Positions 1 to 8,635 are shown, counted from the stretch's first letter. The stretch is DNA of 64,000 nt from Fictibacillus gelatini DSM 15865 (GCF_000430745.1 NZ_AUMP01000025.1:1-64000), one strand, 5' to 3'. The notes: generated from the sequence alone by a model not told the origin. Numbers and translations: made by a program.

Positions 1-1
1 A

Positions 2-220
2 TCAGGAGAACACCTTGAACAGGTAAAGTTCCAAGAAAGCGACTATTTCAAAGAAAAATCCAAAGAACGCTACAAAATTGAAGCAAAAAATAGTGAATTA
101 AAAAACAGACACGGGTATAAAAACGCAAAATCCTCGGGTCTTTTTGGCATGGAAATACAAAGTGCCACGACCATATTTACCGTAAATCTTAAGAGGATAA
201 TAAAACTAATGAACCCATAA
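2..220 (+). mobile_element. IS1182-type transposase, C-terminal fragment cut by window edge
   Basis: The frame starting at base 2 is open for 72 codons to TAA at 218-220. It contains ERYKIEAKNSELKNRHGY followed by SSGLFGMEIQSA and a hydrophobic end, the pattern of the C-terminal end of IS1182-family DDE transposases. The N-terminal part lies left of the window, so I cannot tell whether the transposase is intact. The next 80 bases hold a long inverted repeat that may be the element's end. The family call rests on recalled motif similarity, not a search. Confidence 0.75.
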
Positions 221-249
221 AACAGAAAAACAGCCCGCAAAAAAGAATA

Positions 250-299
250 AAAAAGCCGACTTTTTTACATTAAAATTAGTAAAAAAATCGGCTTTTTTT
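250..299 (+). terminator. Long hairpin with T-run after the transposase
   Basis: The arm AAAAAGCCGA plus a T/AC extension at 250-268 pairs with GTAAAAAAATCGGC at 279-292, followed by seven T. It sits 30 bp after the transposase stop. It can act as a rho-independent terminator and may coincide with the terminal repeat of the insertion sequence. Confidence 0.7.
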
Positions 300-497
300 C
301 TTATGTAAAGAATGAATTAAAAAAACACCTTAGTTTTTCAGCGGCCTCGCCTTTTGCCATAGTGTTGTCCTCCAGCTCCTTGAGATTCATAATAGGTACT
401 TTCGATAATTACCGCGAATACTCCTTCATGCTAACCTAAAATGAAAAATTCTTCTGATAGACGAATTAACGAAAAAAGAAGCTGCCCTCGCTTTGAT

Positions 498-522
498 CTC
501 AAGTATACTTAAGATAGTATCT
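498..522 (+). promoter_or_regulatory. Double palindrome upstream of MBL gene, candidate operator
   Basis: The stretch 303-542 has no convincing gene. Just upstream of the MBL gene it holds a perfect 10-bp palindrome AAGTATACTT (501-510), followed at once by AGATAGTATCT, which is itself near-palindromic. These overlap the place where the promoter of the MBL gene should be, and the ribosome binding site AAGGAGG follows at about 525-531. Adjacent half-sites of this kind are typical of small winged-helix repressors. The regulator is not identifiable from this window. Confidence 0.4.
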
Positions 523-542
523 AATAAGGAGGACTCTGATAT

Positions 543-1247
543 ATGGAAATCATCCAATTGGATTTGAAATTCAACTACAATGACATGGAGATGGTTATAC
601 ATCCTTCGGTAATTAAAGATGAAAAGGAGATTATTTTGGTTGATTGCGGGTATCCCAATATGCTCCCAATTTTGGAAAAAGAACTTGAAAATAAAGGAGT
701 TTCACCTGAATCCGTAACGAAGGTGCTTATCACTCATCATGACGATGACCATATGGGCGCATTATATGAATTTAAGAAAAAATACCCCGGCATTAAAGTC
801 TTAGCAAGCGATATCGAAAAAGACTACATTTCCGGAAAAAAGAAATCCCTGCGCTTGATCCAGGCTGAAGAAATGTTGAATCATTTGCCCGAAGAAGAGA
901 AAGATTTCGGATTGGCATTTATTGAGAACTTAAAAAAAATAAAACACGTACCGGTTGATATTGCCGTCAAAGACGGCGATCATTTCGAATGGGCTGGAGG
1001 GTGTAAAATTCTATCAACTCCCGGCCATACCCCGGGCCATATATCCATCTATAATGAAAAATTGGATACAGTCATCACCGGCGATGCCGCGGTAGTTGAA
1101 AATGAAAAATTGAGCGTAGCCAATCCCCAATTTGCGCTAAACCTTACAGATGCAACAAAGTCTTTAGAAAAACTGGTTAACCTCAATGCCAGAAACTATT
1201 TTTGTTACCATGGCGGGACATATATAAATGAAAAACAAAAAGAGTAG
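543..1247 (+). CDS. MBL-fold metallo-hydrolase
   Basis: A 234-residue protein of the metallo-beta-lactamase fold. Residues 64-70 read THHDDDH, the H-x-D-x-D-H variant of the zinc-binding signature. Later ligands are visible as STPGHTPGH near 157, VITGDAA near 175 and CYHGG near 222, so the hydrolase site looks complete. No signal peptide is seen, so it should be cytosolic. ATG at 543 is preceded by AAGGAGG at good spacing. It appears to be a single-gene unit between the IS remnant and a bidirectional terminator at 1297-1333. The substrate cannot be told; glyoxalase II-like, lactonase or other thioester/phosphodiester activities are possible. Confidence 0.85.
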   Translation: MEIIQLDLKFNYNDMEMVIHPSVIKDEKEIILVDCGYPNMLPILEKELENKGVSPESVTKVLITHHDDDHMGALYEFKKKYPGIKVLASDIEKDYISGKKKSLRLIQAEEMLNHLPEEEKDFGLAFIENLKKIKHVPVDIAVKDGDHFEWAGGCKILSTPGHTPGHISIYNEKLDTVITGDAAVVENEKLSVANPQFALNLTDATKSLEKLVNLNARNYFCYHGGTYINEKQKE

Positions 1248-1296
1248 CATGATTCATTTAATCCTGATGTCTAGCCGCTGCCGCCACAATAAAGTT

Positions 1297-1333
1297 AGAA
1301 CGCCCGTTTGACCTTATTTCAAACAGGCGTTCT
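1297..1333. terminator. Bidirectional intrinsic terminator
   Basis: AGAACGCC plus GTTTGA pairs with TCAAAC plus GGCGTTCT around an 8-nt loop, with one C/A mismatch. It lies between the convergent MBL gene and the HAD gene and has T-rich or A-rich flanks on both sides. Confidence 0.75.
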
Positions 1334-1385
1334 TTAGTTTAGTTCCATATAATCAAACTTCATTGTCAATGCTTTAGATCTATTC

Positions 1386-2141
1386 TCAATCTAGAACCCA
1401 ATGCCGGATGGCCTTGGCCACGCCGTCTTCTTCATTTGTCCCGGTAATCCAATCTGCCGCTTCTTTCACCATATCCTGCGCGTTGCCCATCGCGACACCA
1501 AGGCCCGCTTCGGTGATCATCGCAATATCATTCAGGCTGTCCCCCATGGCGATCACTTCATCCATTGTGATCCCCAGCTCCTTACAGACTCTCTTCAACC
1601 CCCTCGCCTTATTGATCCCGAACGCATTCAATTCAATATTCGTCAGGCTGGAGTTGCTGATTTCAAGCGCGTCATTTTTTCTGAGTTCCCCTAAAATCGT
1701 TTCTCGTATTTCATCATCCACGACGTTAAACCCGAATTTCAGCCATTCAAGATCCGCGCAATTTTCCGGAAACTCATCACGCCAAACGTTATCTGTTGAA
1801 ACCGCCCAAAACTTGGTTTGATGTGTTTTTGACAGTTCCAGCATGGCCTGTATATGATCAAATTCAATCACATTTCTCTCGATCAAATTTCCATTGTTAT
1901 CCCATATTTCGCTTCCATTGACAGTGACAAGATAGGAAGAAAGCTTAAGGGATTGGGCATAATCCCGGCATGTCGTTAACGTTCTTCCCGTGCTCAGGAC
2001 AACGTGCACTCCTCTTTCCTGCGCCTCTGCGATCGCCTTCCTGTTTCCTTCCGATACCTCCGAATGATCATTCAGCAATGTTCCATCCATATCAAGCGCA
2101 ATCAATTTGAATCTGTTTTTATTGTCTCCCACTCCAAACAC
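1386..2141 (-). CDS. Cof-type HAD-superfamily phosphatase
   Basis: A protein of 251 residues if the first GTG is used; a GTG three codons later fits the GAGAGG ribosome site better, so the exact start is uncertain. HAD motif I is DMDGTLLN at residues 17-24 (nucleophile D17, acid/base D19). Motif II is STGR near 51. The motif III lysine lies in GINKARG and motif IV is GDSLNDIAM near 200. The region between motifs II and III is the C2B-type cap of Cof/YcsE-like enzymes, which dephosphorylate sugar phosphates, flavin intermediates or similar small molecules. The gene is read away from the large 103-bp repeat array, which occupies its upstream region. Confidence 0.88.
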   Translation of the reverse strand: MFGVGDNKNRFKLIALDMDGTLLNDHSEVSEGNRKAIAEAQERGVHVVLSTGRTLTTCRDYAQSLKLSSYLVTVNGSEIWDNNGNLIERNVIEFDHIQAMLELSKTHQTKFWAVSTDNVWRDEFPENCADLEWLKFGFNVVDDEIRETILGELRKNDALEISNSSLTNIELNAFGINKARGLKRVCKELGITMDEVIAMGDSLNDIAMITEAGLGVAMGNAQDMVKEAADWITGTNEEDGVAKAIRHWVLD

Positions 2142-2227
2142 CCTCTCCTCTTTTTACTATTAGAGTAGCACATGTGAAAAGCGATCAGCATTCAGAAATA
2201 CTTTATTTTTCCTTAAAAAAATAAATA

Positions 2228-3130
2228 ATCGATTAGGGAGAGCAATTTCTTAATCTCGCGTGTTTATCTATTTATTCGAGATCGGTATCTTTCATTTTCG
2301 GTGTGTTATCTTTCAATTCGGGCTCGTTATCAATCAATTGTGCCAAGCAATTTCTTAATCCTGCGTTTATCGATTCATTCGAGATCGTTATCTTTCATTT
2401 TCGATGTGTTATCTTTCAATTCGGGCTCGTTATCAATCAATTGTGCCGAGCAATTTCTTAATCCTGCGTTTATCGATTCATTCGAGATCGTTATCTTTCA
2501 TTTTCGATGCGTTATCTTTCAATTCGGACTCATTATCTATCAATAGTGCCGAGCAATTTCTTAATCCTGCATTTATCCATTCATTCGGGAGCCGTATCTT
2601 TCAATTTCGGTGTGTTATCTTTCAATTCAGACTCGTTATCAATTAATTAAGCGGAGCAATCACTTAATCCTGCATTTATCCATTCATTCGAGCTCGTTAT
2701 CTTTCAATTTCGGTGCGTTATCTTTCAATTCGGGCTCATTATCTATCAATAGTGTCGAGCAATCACTTAATTTTGCATTTATCAATTCATTAGGGATCGG
2801 TATCTTTCAATTTCGGTGCGTTATCTTTCAATTCAGGAGCGTTTTCAATCAATTGTGCCAAGCAATCACTCAACCCTGCATTTATCGATTCATTCGGGAG
2901 CCGTATCTTTCAATTTCGGTGTGTTATCTTTCAATTCAGACTCGTTATCAATCAATAGTGCCGAGCAATCACTTAATCCTGCATTTATCGATTTATTCAA
3001 GATCGTTATCTTTCAATTCGGACTCATTATCTATCAATAGTGCCGAGCAATCACTTAATCTTGCATTTATCAATTCATTAGGGATCGGTATCTTTCATTT
3101 TCGGTGCGTTATCTTTCAATTCGGTATGCC
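2228..3130. repeat. Array F: 103-bp higher-order tandem repeat built of 21-bp subunits
   Basis: About nine copies of a 103-bp unit fill the space between the HAD and threonine aldolase genes. The anchor TTATCTTTCAATTC starts at 2306, 2409, 2512, 2615, 2718, 2821 and 2924 (exactly 103 apart), then 3006 and 3109. The 82-bp step at 2924-3006 is 103 minus 21, so one subunit was lost. Inside a unit, subunits start at +0, +21, +42, +61 and +82 (lengths 21, 21, 19, 21, 21), and four of the five begin with TTATC, which is GATAA on the other strand. The left end is a degenerate partial copy. No spacer diversity is seen, so it is not a CRISPR. Open frames across it are a by-product of the 21-bp subperiod. 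Smaller arrays with the same 21-bp period occur elsewhere in the window. Confidence 0.97.
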
Positions 3131-3150
3131 AGGGCCCTGCAAAATAGCCG

Positions 3151-3182
3151 CATAAAAAAGCAGAAAGCCGGTCGCCGACTTC
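3151..3182 (-). terminator. Terminator of the threonine aldolase gene
   Basis: On the minus strand an imperfect hairpin (CAGGAAGTCGG against CCGGCTTTCTG) is followed by CTTTTTT, immediately downstream of the aldolase stop. Confidence 0.65.
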
Positions 3183-3191
3183 CTGTTTGCC

Positions 3192-4220
3192 TTATTTCCC
3201 TGCTATAATTTGAGCGATTCGCTCTATCGCCGTTTGCACCATTTCATTTGTCACTTCCCGATGGGTGACAAAACGAATGATTCCATCATCAAATGGTCCT
3301 GCCAAAATGCCAGCTTCCTTTAATTTTGTTAAAAATTGTTCGTTTGATAGTCCAGTTTCCCTTATATCGCAAAGAATGATATTCGTTTCAACGCCGTCGA
3401 CATCGATCGTAATACCGGGAATAGCGGATAATCCTTCCGCAAACTGACGGGCATTCGCGTGGTCCTCTGCCAGCCGATCGACCATTTTTTCCAGAGCGAC
3501 AATTCCCGGAGCCGCTAGTACACCGACCTGGCGCAATCCGCCTCCGAGACGCTTTCTCCATTTGCGCGCTTTTTGAATGAATGATTTGCTTCCAGCCAAA
3601 ATGGATCCGACGGGTGCTGACAACCCTTTCGATAAACAAATTTGCACGGTGTCGGTATACTTCGAAAACTCTTTAACTGGTATACCCGAAGCTACTGCGG
3701 CATTAAACAGCCTTGCCCCATCAAGATGGACCGGAACATCTTTTTCTCGGGCAATCTCGTATATCTCTTTCATTGTCTGGATCGGAATAATTTTACCGCC
3801 CGCTTTATTATGCGTATTTTCCAAACAAATCAACCCTGTTTCGGGATGATGGATATCCTCGCCGCGGATCGCTTTTTTCACTTCAGATGGGTCCATCGCT
3901 CCTCTTGTCCCTTGTATTGGTCTTGTTTGAACGCCGGCAAGAGCTGACGCGGCCCCCGCCTCATATAAAAAAATATGGGATTCTGCTTCAAGAATCACTT
4001 CATCCCCCGGCTGGCAATGAGTCAAAATGGCAACTTGATTCCCCTGGGTGCCACTTGTGACAAATAGCGCATCTTCTTTCCCGAGAATCTCGGCTGCAAG
4101 TTTCTCCAATCGGTTAACGGTCGGGTCTTCCCCATACACGTCATCTCCAACTTCGGCATTCATCATCGCTTCTCTCATTTCTTTAGTCGGCTTCGTTACC
4201 GTATCGCTTCGAAAGTCCAT
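3192..4220 (-). CDS. ltaE: Low-specificity L-threonine aldolase
   Basis: A 342-residue PLP-dependent enzyme of fold type I. The N-terminal MDFRSDTVTKPT and GDDVYGEDPTVNRLE are hallmarks of threonine aldolases. SGTQGNQ near 57 binds cofactor phosphate, HLDGARLFNA near 167 holds the pyridine-binding aspartate, and the Schiff-base lysine is in QICLSKGLSAPVGS near 200. It would cleave L-threonine or L-allo-threonine to glycine and acetaldehyde. Length is normal for the family. ATG at 4220 is preceded by AGAAGGAG. It is monocistronic with its own terminator. Beta-eliminating lyases of the same superfamily are a less likely alternative. Confidence 0.92.
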   Translation of the reverse strand: MDFRSDTVTKPTKEMREAMMNAEVGDDVYGEDPTVNRLEKLAAEILGKEDALFVTSGTQGNQVAILTHCQPGDEVILEAESHIFLYEAGAASALAGVQTRPIQGTRGAMDPSEVKKAIRGEDIHHPETGLICLENTHNKAGGKIIPIQTMKEIYEIAREKDVPVHLDGARLFNAAVASGIPVKEFSKYTDTVQICLSKGLSAPVGSILAGSKSFIQKARKWRKRLGGGLRQVGVLAAPGIVALEKMVDRLAEDHANARQFAEGLSAIPGITIDVDGVETNIILCDIRETGLSNEQFLTKLKEAGILAGPFDDGIIRFVTHREVTNEMVQTAIERIAQIIAGK

Positions 4221-4386
4221 GTCTCCTTCTCCCCAATGCGTTTTTTAATCATTATACACCGGATGTAGTTCAACCATCAGTAACGACGTTTGCATCTAAT
4301 ATGAACCGATCATTTGTATATATGCTCATTATTTTATATAGTTAACCAAATGGTAGTTTAAGTCATAAATAAGGTGGAAACTGAAC

Positions 4387-4794
4387 ATGAAAATCTCAAA
4401 CCAAAAAATTACGACGTTTTTAACGTTTACGGGACAAGCTGAGGAAGCGATGAATTACTACACTTCCTCGTTTGATCGTTCAGAAATCGTCAGCATTACC
4501 CGCTATGGAGAGGAGGTGCCGGGCAAAGAGGGAACTGTAATGCAGGCCGTTTTTTCACTGAATGGACAAACGTTTATGTGCATTGATTCCCCTATTGAAC
4601 ATGAATGGACATTCACTCCTGCCGTTTCCTTATTTGTCACTTGCGAAACGGAAGAAGAGATTGATCGATTGTTTGAGGAGTTATCTAAAGATGGTGCAGT
4701 TCTCATGCCACTCGCCGAATACCCATTCAGCAAAAAGTTTGGCTGGGTCAATGATAAGTTTGGCGTTTCGTGGCAATTGAGCCTGGAAAAATAA
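4387..4794 (+). CDS. PhnB-like VOC-fold protein
   Basis: A 135-residue protein with the beta-alpha-beta-beta-beta pattern of PhnB/3-demethylubiquinone methyltransferase-like VOC proteins. The family-typical opening ITTFLTFTGQAEEAMNYY and the end KFGWVNDKFGVSWQL are both present. In this family the usual metal ligands are often missing and function is mostly unknown. It is monocistronic, has an AAGGTGG-type ribosome site before ATG 4387, and converges on a yitT-like pseudogene with a shared terminator between them. Confidence 0.82.
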   Translation: MKISNQKITTFLTFTGQAEEAMNYYTSSFDRSEIVSITRYGEEVPGKEGTVMQAVFSLNGQTFMCIDSPIEHEWTFTPAVSLFVTCETEEEIDRLFEELSKDGAVLMPLAEYPFSKKFGWVNDKFGVSWQLSLEK

Positions 4795-4805
4795 CGACTT
4801 GAAAA

Positions 4806-4835
4806 AGAAGCAACGGCATTTGCACCGTTGCTTCT
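4806..4835. terminator. Shared terminator between convergent genes
   Basis: AGAAGCAACGG pairs perfectly with CCGTTGCTTCT (11 bp, 8-nt loop) between the PhnB-like gene and the yitT-like pseudogene, with an A-run before and T-rich sequence after. Confidence 0.85.
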
Positions 4836-4849
4836 ATTTATGGAGTGAA

Positions 4850-5731
4850 TTAATGAATATCCTTCTTCTTAAACCGGCCTCCGCGGACTTCCGCGATGTC
4901 GGCTACGGCAAGAAACGCGGATGGGTCAATTTCTTCGACGATCGTTTTCAGCTTTGCTTCTTCAAGGCGGGTAATGACGCAAAAGACAACCTTTTTATCA
5001 TCCCCCGTATATGCGCCTTCTCCTTGTAAATAAGTTACGCCGCGCCCAAGACGGGCCATAATAACGTCTCCAATTTCGCGATGTTTGTCGCTGATGATCC
5101 ATGCCGATTTTGATTCATCAAGCCCCTGGACAACGACATCGATGGTTTTATAGGCGATTACGTACGCTAAAATGGAGTACATTGCCCGATCCCAGCTGAA
5201 TACAAAGCCAGCAGCGCCTAAAATGAACACGTTGAAGAACATAATGATTTCTCCAACCGAAAAAGGAACGTTTTTATTAATAAGAATGGCAAGTATCTCA
5301 GTGCCATCCAGTGCCCCTCCAAAGCGGATGACAAGCCCTACGCCTATGCCAAGTACCATCCCGCCAAAGATAGTGGCAAGCAAAATATCATCCGTAAATG
5401 CGGGAATCGGATGAAATAATGATGTAAAAAAAGATTAAACGATAATTCCAAAAAGGGTGGATATCGCGAAGGTTTTCCCAATTTGCTTTCGTCCGAGGAA
5501 GAAAAATGGAAGGTTGAGCAAGAAAATAAATAATCCCAGCGGCAAGCCCGACAGATGGGAAAGCATAATTGAAATGCCGGTGATCCCTCCGTCGATGACG
5601 CTGTTCGGCACGAGAAAGATTTCAAGTCCGGTTGCCATGAAAAGGGCGCCTAAAATAATGGCAATGGCCCGTTTTGCGATTTGAAGCTTAGGCAATCGTT
5701 GATGCTGCAGCTGTGATTTTACTAGTTCCAT
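4850..5731 (-). pseudogene. YitT-family membrane protein gene broken by one in-frame TAA
   Basis: Two open segments (5731-5438 and 5434-4850) lie in the same frame and together give about 293 codons, the normal size of YitT/DUF2179 proteins. The N-terminal part has the membrane segments GALFMATGLEIFLVP and IDGGITGISIMLSH. The C-terminal part has LLATIFGGMVLGIGVGL and the soluble DUF2179 domain with GRGVTYLQGEGAYTG. The only break is TAA at 5437-5435, after FGIIV, where homologues carry a sense codon. Translation beyond it continues with family-like sequence (HPIPAFTDD). The start at 5731 is set by GAGAGGG upstream. Function of the family is unclear (multi-pass inner membrane protein). A sequencing error is the main alternative to a true nonsense mutation. 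Confidence 0.85.
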
Positions 5732-5881
5732 AGGATCCCTCTCTTCTATAAATGTTTTCTCGAAACAGAGGGAATGTTGTCGTTTAAAGGTGCTTTCTGC
5801 CAACTCAGATTCTGTTCTATTTCAATCTGCTTCATTCATCATGTGTCCCCGCACTTATGACCGACGCAAACGAGAATGTTC

Positions 5882-5933
5882 CTATTTTAGAATTCCTTTA
5901 TTTAGATCTATTCTCTAGGAAGTCCTAAAATAG
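5882..5933. other. Hairpin in the 5.73-6.16 kb intergenic gap
   Basis: The 426-bp gap between the divergent yitT-like pseudogene and the HNH-like gene holds no gene. It contains the inverted repeat CTATTTTAG (5882-5890) and CTAAAATAG (5925-5933), with a second nested pair TTCCT and AGGAA. There is no T-run. It may be an operator or an RNA stem; I see no more in this gap than AT-rich promoter-like sequence. Confidence 0.45.
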
Positions 5934-6157
5934 AAAATTCTGCAACTGTAAAAGGACTTCTTTTCTGAAATCCCCGGAACCTTTTGGCAAAGCGCCTCTT
6001 CCCTCGTCTCTCTATTATATATACGGTTTAAAGCGTAAAAGGTTTCATTTTTTTCAATGGTTACAAAAAAGAATCTACTTTGAGCGATTGCCTTGAAACA
6101 AGAGATTGATAACTTGAATACAATATAAGAGATTGCTAGAATCGAGGTGATCTTTTA

Positions 6158-6664
6158 GTGGATAACATAAATGAACATATCATCACAAGGCACTTGAAGG
6201 AAGTTGTCATTGTTCCAGAGCATGTAGAACGAACGGAATCCGCAGAGTTCCGAAAATCAAAGAAAAGGCTGAAAGAAGACGGTCATTATAGATGCTGGAT
6301 GTGTGGATCGCAAGAGAATCTGCATGTGCATCACGTCGGCCTTGAATGGAGCCTCGCCAACATCGGAGACTTCGCAAAACTGAAAGAATTTCTTGAAATG
6401 TTTGACGTTTATGGGTATGGCCGTTTGCTCAAAAACCAGCCGATAACGTCTGTAGATGATATACGAAATATGATGGTTCTTTGCCAGGAGCACCATACCG
6501 GCGTTAATCACGAAAACGGCGGAAGCGGAACTGGCATTCACGAGATTACTTTTCCCATCTGGTTGATTCAGAAGCTGGCTAAAGATGGCGTGCATGCCGT
6601 TCCGCAAGCTGGCGAAACCTTGCAGGAAGCTGAAAAGACGGTAAAAGAACACGGGTCAGACTAA
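6158..6664 (+). CDS. HNH-like zinc-binding protein of unknown role
   Basis: A 168-residue protein. It shows C46-x2-C49, then HVHH (H56, H58, H59) and later C109-x2-HH (H112, H113) with H118, an arrangement like the zinc ribbon and ββα-metal core of HNH proteins. The segment HEITFPIWLIQKLAKDG near 128 follows. HNH nuclease activity is possible, but the second core is unusual and many such proteins are phage-derived with unknown function. It starts at GTG 6158, preceded by GAGGTGA. It stands alone and is transcribed away from the yitT-like pseudogene. I do not recognise a named family. Confidence 0.7.
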   Translation: MDNINEHIITRHLKEVVIVPEHVERTESAEFRKSKKRLKEDGHYRCWMCGSQENLHVHHVGLEWSLANIGDFAKLKEFLEMFDVYGYGRLLKNQPITSVDDIRNMMVLCQEHHTGVNHENGGSGTGIHEITFPIWLIQKLAKDGVHAVPQAGETLQEAEKTVKEHGSD

Positions 6665-6734
6665 ATCAGGTCGTTAGAAACGGCTCTTTTTTTGCCTTTA
6701 CTTGCCGCTGATTTTTCATAGAGCTGGGCGTAAT

Positions 6735-6774
6735 AAAAACCCGAAAATTCAGGGCATCGTTTTTTCGGGTTCTT
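6735..6774 (-). terminator. Terminator of the VanW-family gene
   Basis: On the minus strand, ACCCGAAAA and TTTTCGGGT form a stem and a T-rich tail follows. It is placed between the convergent HNH-like gene and the VanW gene and may serve both. Confidence 0.75.
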
Positions 6775-6803
6775 TATAAAAATTTTGGGGGAATGTCCTG
6801 ACA

Positions 6804-7700
6804 TTAATTTCTTTTGGCACGGGTTGAAACGCCCGGAACTTTACGCGGCTCGTAATTAATGACATCCGAAGAATAAAGCATAACAACCATGCTGCCTCCG
6901 TATTTTTTTGCCCGGATTAAAATCGGCTGGTTGTATTTGTTTTGAAAGCGAAAATCAGGCCCGTACCAGCTTACTGTAGCATCTCGGCCAGGCGGAACAT
7001 ATGGGACGCTCCTGCTATGGGAAAAGCGTTCAACAATTCGCAGACCCGCACGGTCAACAGCATTAAACAACGTTGATGACACCTGGCAAATTCCTCCGCC
7101 AATTCCTTCTGACAGCTCTCCTTTTACGATGACGGGGGCGCGCTTATATCCCTTTTCCGCGGTTCTTATTCCAACCACCTGATTAAAGGAAAACGTTTCG
7201 TTCGGAAACACGACATAATTGTTAATAGCTTGAGCCGCGAGGGAAATGTTGTGTGCGCGGCTTTGATTACGAGCGTTAAAATAGGTCACGTATTGGCCGA
7301 TCTGTTTGACGCGAATATGTGCCAGCAGCTCGCTATCCACACGGGGATAAACATTCATCTCCGGAATTTCGATTTTAGAAGGTCCCTTGCCAAAAAAGTA
7401 AGCATAAAATTGCTCTTTAAATGAAACCCGATCAAGCCTGTGCCCTGTCTTGCCCTGGATAATAGTTCCTTGATCATTTATCCTCGCATTGACTGGCGCT
7501 TCATATGTTTTCTGATCAAGCTGGTTAATAAATTGATTGTATTTTTCCGCATTCATTATCGGTGTGCCGGGAAGTGGCATCGTGAAATCCGTCCGATGAA
7601 CGACCGCAATCGTCTTGCCATGTTGGGTTAATGTTAAACTGTCAGAATGATTAAGGGGTTGGATAAGTAAAAGAAGTCCAGTAATCCATGAAAGTTTCAT
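6804..7700 (-). CDS. Exported VanW-family protein
   Basis: About 298 residues from ATG 7700. I chose this start over an upstream one because GGTTGGAGG sits at the right distance and the protein then opens with MKLSWITGLLLLIQ, a signal peptide or membrane anchor. The C-terminal half carries the VanW signature GIGGGICQVSSTLFNAV, then HSRSVPYVPPGRDATVSW and DFRFQNKYNQPILI. Proteins of this kind are found at the cell surface of Gram-positive bacteria, and VanW itself is an accessory of vancomycin-resistance clusters, but no van genes are here. Role unknown, probably envelope-related. The neighbouring glyoxalase gene upstream has its own terminator. Confidence 0.85.
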   Translation of the reverse strand: MKLSWITGLLLLIQPLNHSDSLTLTQHGKTIAVVHRTDFTMPLPGTPIMNAEKYNQFINQLDQKTYEAPVNARINDQGTIIQGKTGHRLDRVSFKEQFYAYFFGKGPSKIEIPEMNVYPRVDSELLAHIRVKQIGQYVTYFNARNQSRAHNISLAAQAINNYVVFPNETFSFNQVVGIRTAEKGYKRAPVIVKGELSEGIGGGICQVSSTLFNAVDRAGLRIVERFSHSRSVPYVPPGRDATVSWYGPDFRFQNKYNQPILIRAKKYGGSMVVMLYSSDVINYEPRKVPGVSTRAKRN

Positions 7701-7780
7701 GATGTATACCTCCAACCTTAGTATGAACATGCCCCGCTTTTTTATGACCGCTTCTTCACTTTGCCCGGGCAACTTGAAAA

Positions 7781-7811
7781 GACGCCTTTCCAACTGGATG
7801 GAAAAAGCGTC
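7781..7811 (-). terminator. Terminator of the tandem glyoxalase gene
   Basis: On the minus strand GACGC plus TTTTTCC pairs with GGAAAG plus GCGTC and is followed by TTTTC. It lies between the VOC gene stop and the VanW start. Confidence 0.7.
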
Positions 7812-7843
7812 ATTCCAGGATTTACTGAATATCCTCATTAAGG

Positions 7844-8635
7844 TCATTGGAATGAATTGAGGCTGGGCAAATTCAATCCCGGGATGAATGAGGCTTTAAA
7901 ATCCGGGGTATGTTTGATCGAAAAATTGTAAGTTTCTTTTGAAAAGTGAAGCTCGTTTGAGTCTAATCGTGATCCTTCTATTTTCCCAGCTGCCTCGTGG
8001 ATATATTCCTTATCAGGTGTGCCGAATGTCACTTTCATTTGAGGGGGCAACGCTTTCATAGCAATAGGAATCCAGGGCCTCTGTTTGGAAACAACGACAG
8101 CGTGGGCCGTTCCGCTTATGACGAAGTTAAAAAGGTCCGTTTCCTTTTCTGTTTTCATTCCGAGTCCGCTTTTTAGCCAATCGCGAAAAGCGGGAACGAA
8201 ATCGACCGGAAAACCGATTTCCCTTAGATATAGTGTTTTAAGGCTACCGGAAGCAGTCAATGCATGCTCTGAAACGTATTGATGTGAAATGATTTCGAGA
8301 AGATTTCCATCTCCATCGCGAAAGTACATATTCTTCCTGCCATCGGTTTCGTCAATATATTGGCCGTGTTCTTGCCTTAATACCAATAGGCCTGATTCCA
8401 GCACAAAAGACGCTACCTTATCAAACAGAGAATATGGAACTTGAAAGGCTAAGTGTGCAGGAGCAATCGGTTCATATCTTTCTTTAAAACTTAACGTCGT
8501 AAATGGGGTGATCTGGAACCGGATAAAATCCGCCGTTTCATAGATAATAGGCAACTTCAGACGATTCAAGTAACATTGCTTCACTCCCTGTATGGACACT
8601 GTGTTTAATTCCAGATCTGCAAAATGGGTAATCAT
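7844..8635 (-). CDS. Tandem VOC-fold (glyoxalase/dioxygenase-type) protein
   Basis: A 263-residue protein with two VOC modules. The first (about 1-120) has HLAFQVP near 81 and FRDGDGNLLEIIS near 107, which supply histidine and glutamate metal ligands. The second (about 130-260) begins with TLYLREIGFPVDFVPAFRDWL and lacks an obvious full ligand set. Many Bacillus genomes have such unassigned glyoxalase-like proteins. The substrate cannot be read from the sequence. It starts at ATG 8635 with GAGGTGATG upstream and lies 81 bp downstream of a dehydrogenase gene on the same strand, so the two may be cotranscribed. Confidence 0.75.
   Translation of the reverse strand: MITHFADLELNTVSIQGVKQCYLNRLKLPIIYETADFIRFQITPFTTLSFKERYEPIAPAHLAFQVPYSLFDKVASFVLESGLLVLRQEHGQYIDETDGRKNMYFRDGDGNLLEIISHQYVSEHALTASGSLKTLYLREIGFPVDFVPAFRDWLKSGLGMKTEKETDLFNFVISGTAHAVVVSKQRPWIPIAMKALPPQMKVTFGTPDKEYIHEAAGKIEGSRLDSNELHFSKETYNFSIKHTPDFKASFIPGLNLPSLNSFQ

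Noticed and set aside
301-360. 19-codon minus-strand frame with a good GGAGGACA ribosome site (MAKGEAAEKL...)
   Set aside because: It could be the start of a gene cut by the insertion sequence, but it is too short to recognise and runs into the IS end.
2228-3130. CRISPR array
   Set aside because: The whole 103-bp unit is conserved. There are no unique spacers and no cas genes in the window.
2301-3155. Overlapping open frames of 74-181 codons on the plus strand, with repeated phrases such as LSFNSGSLSIN
   Set aside because: They are by-products of the 21-bp subperiod (seven codons) of array F. The 103-bp unit is not a multiple of three, so the frame changes every copy, and there are no ribosome sites.
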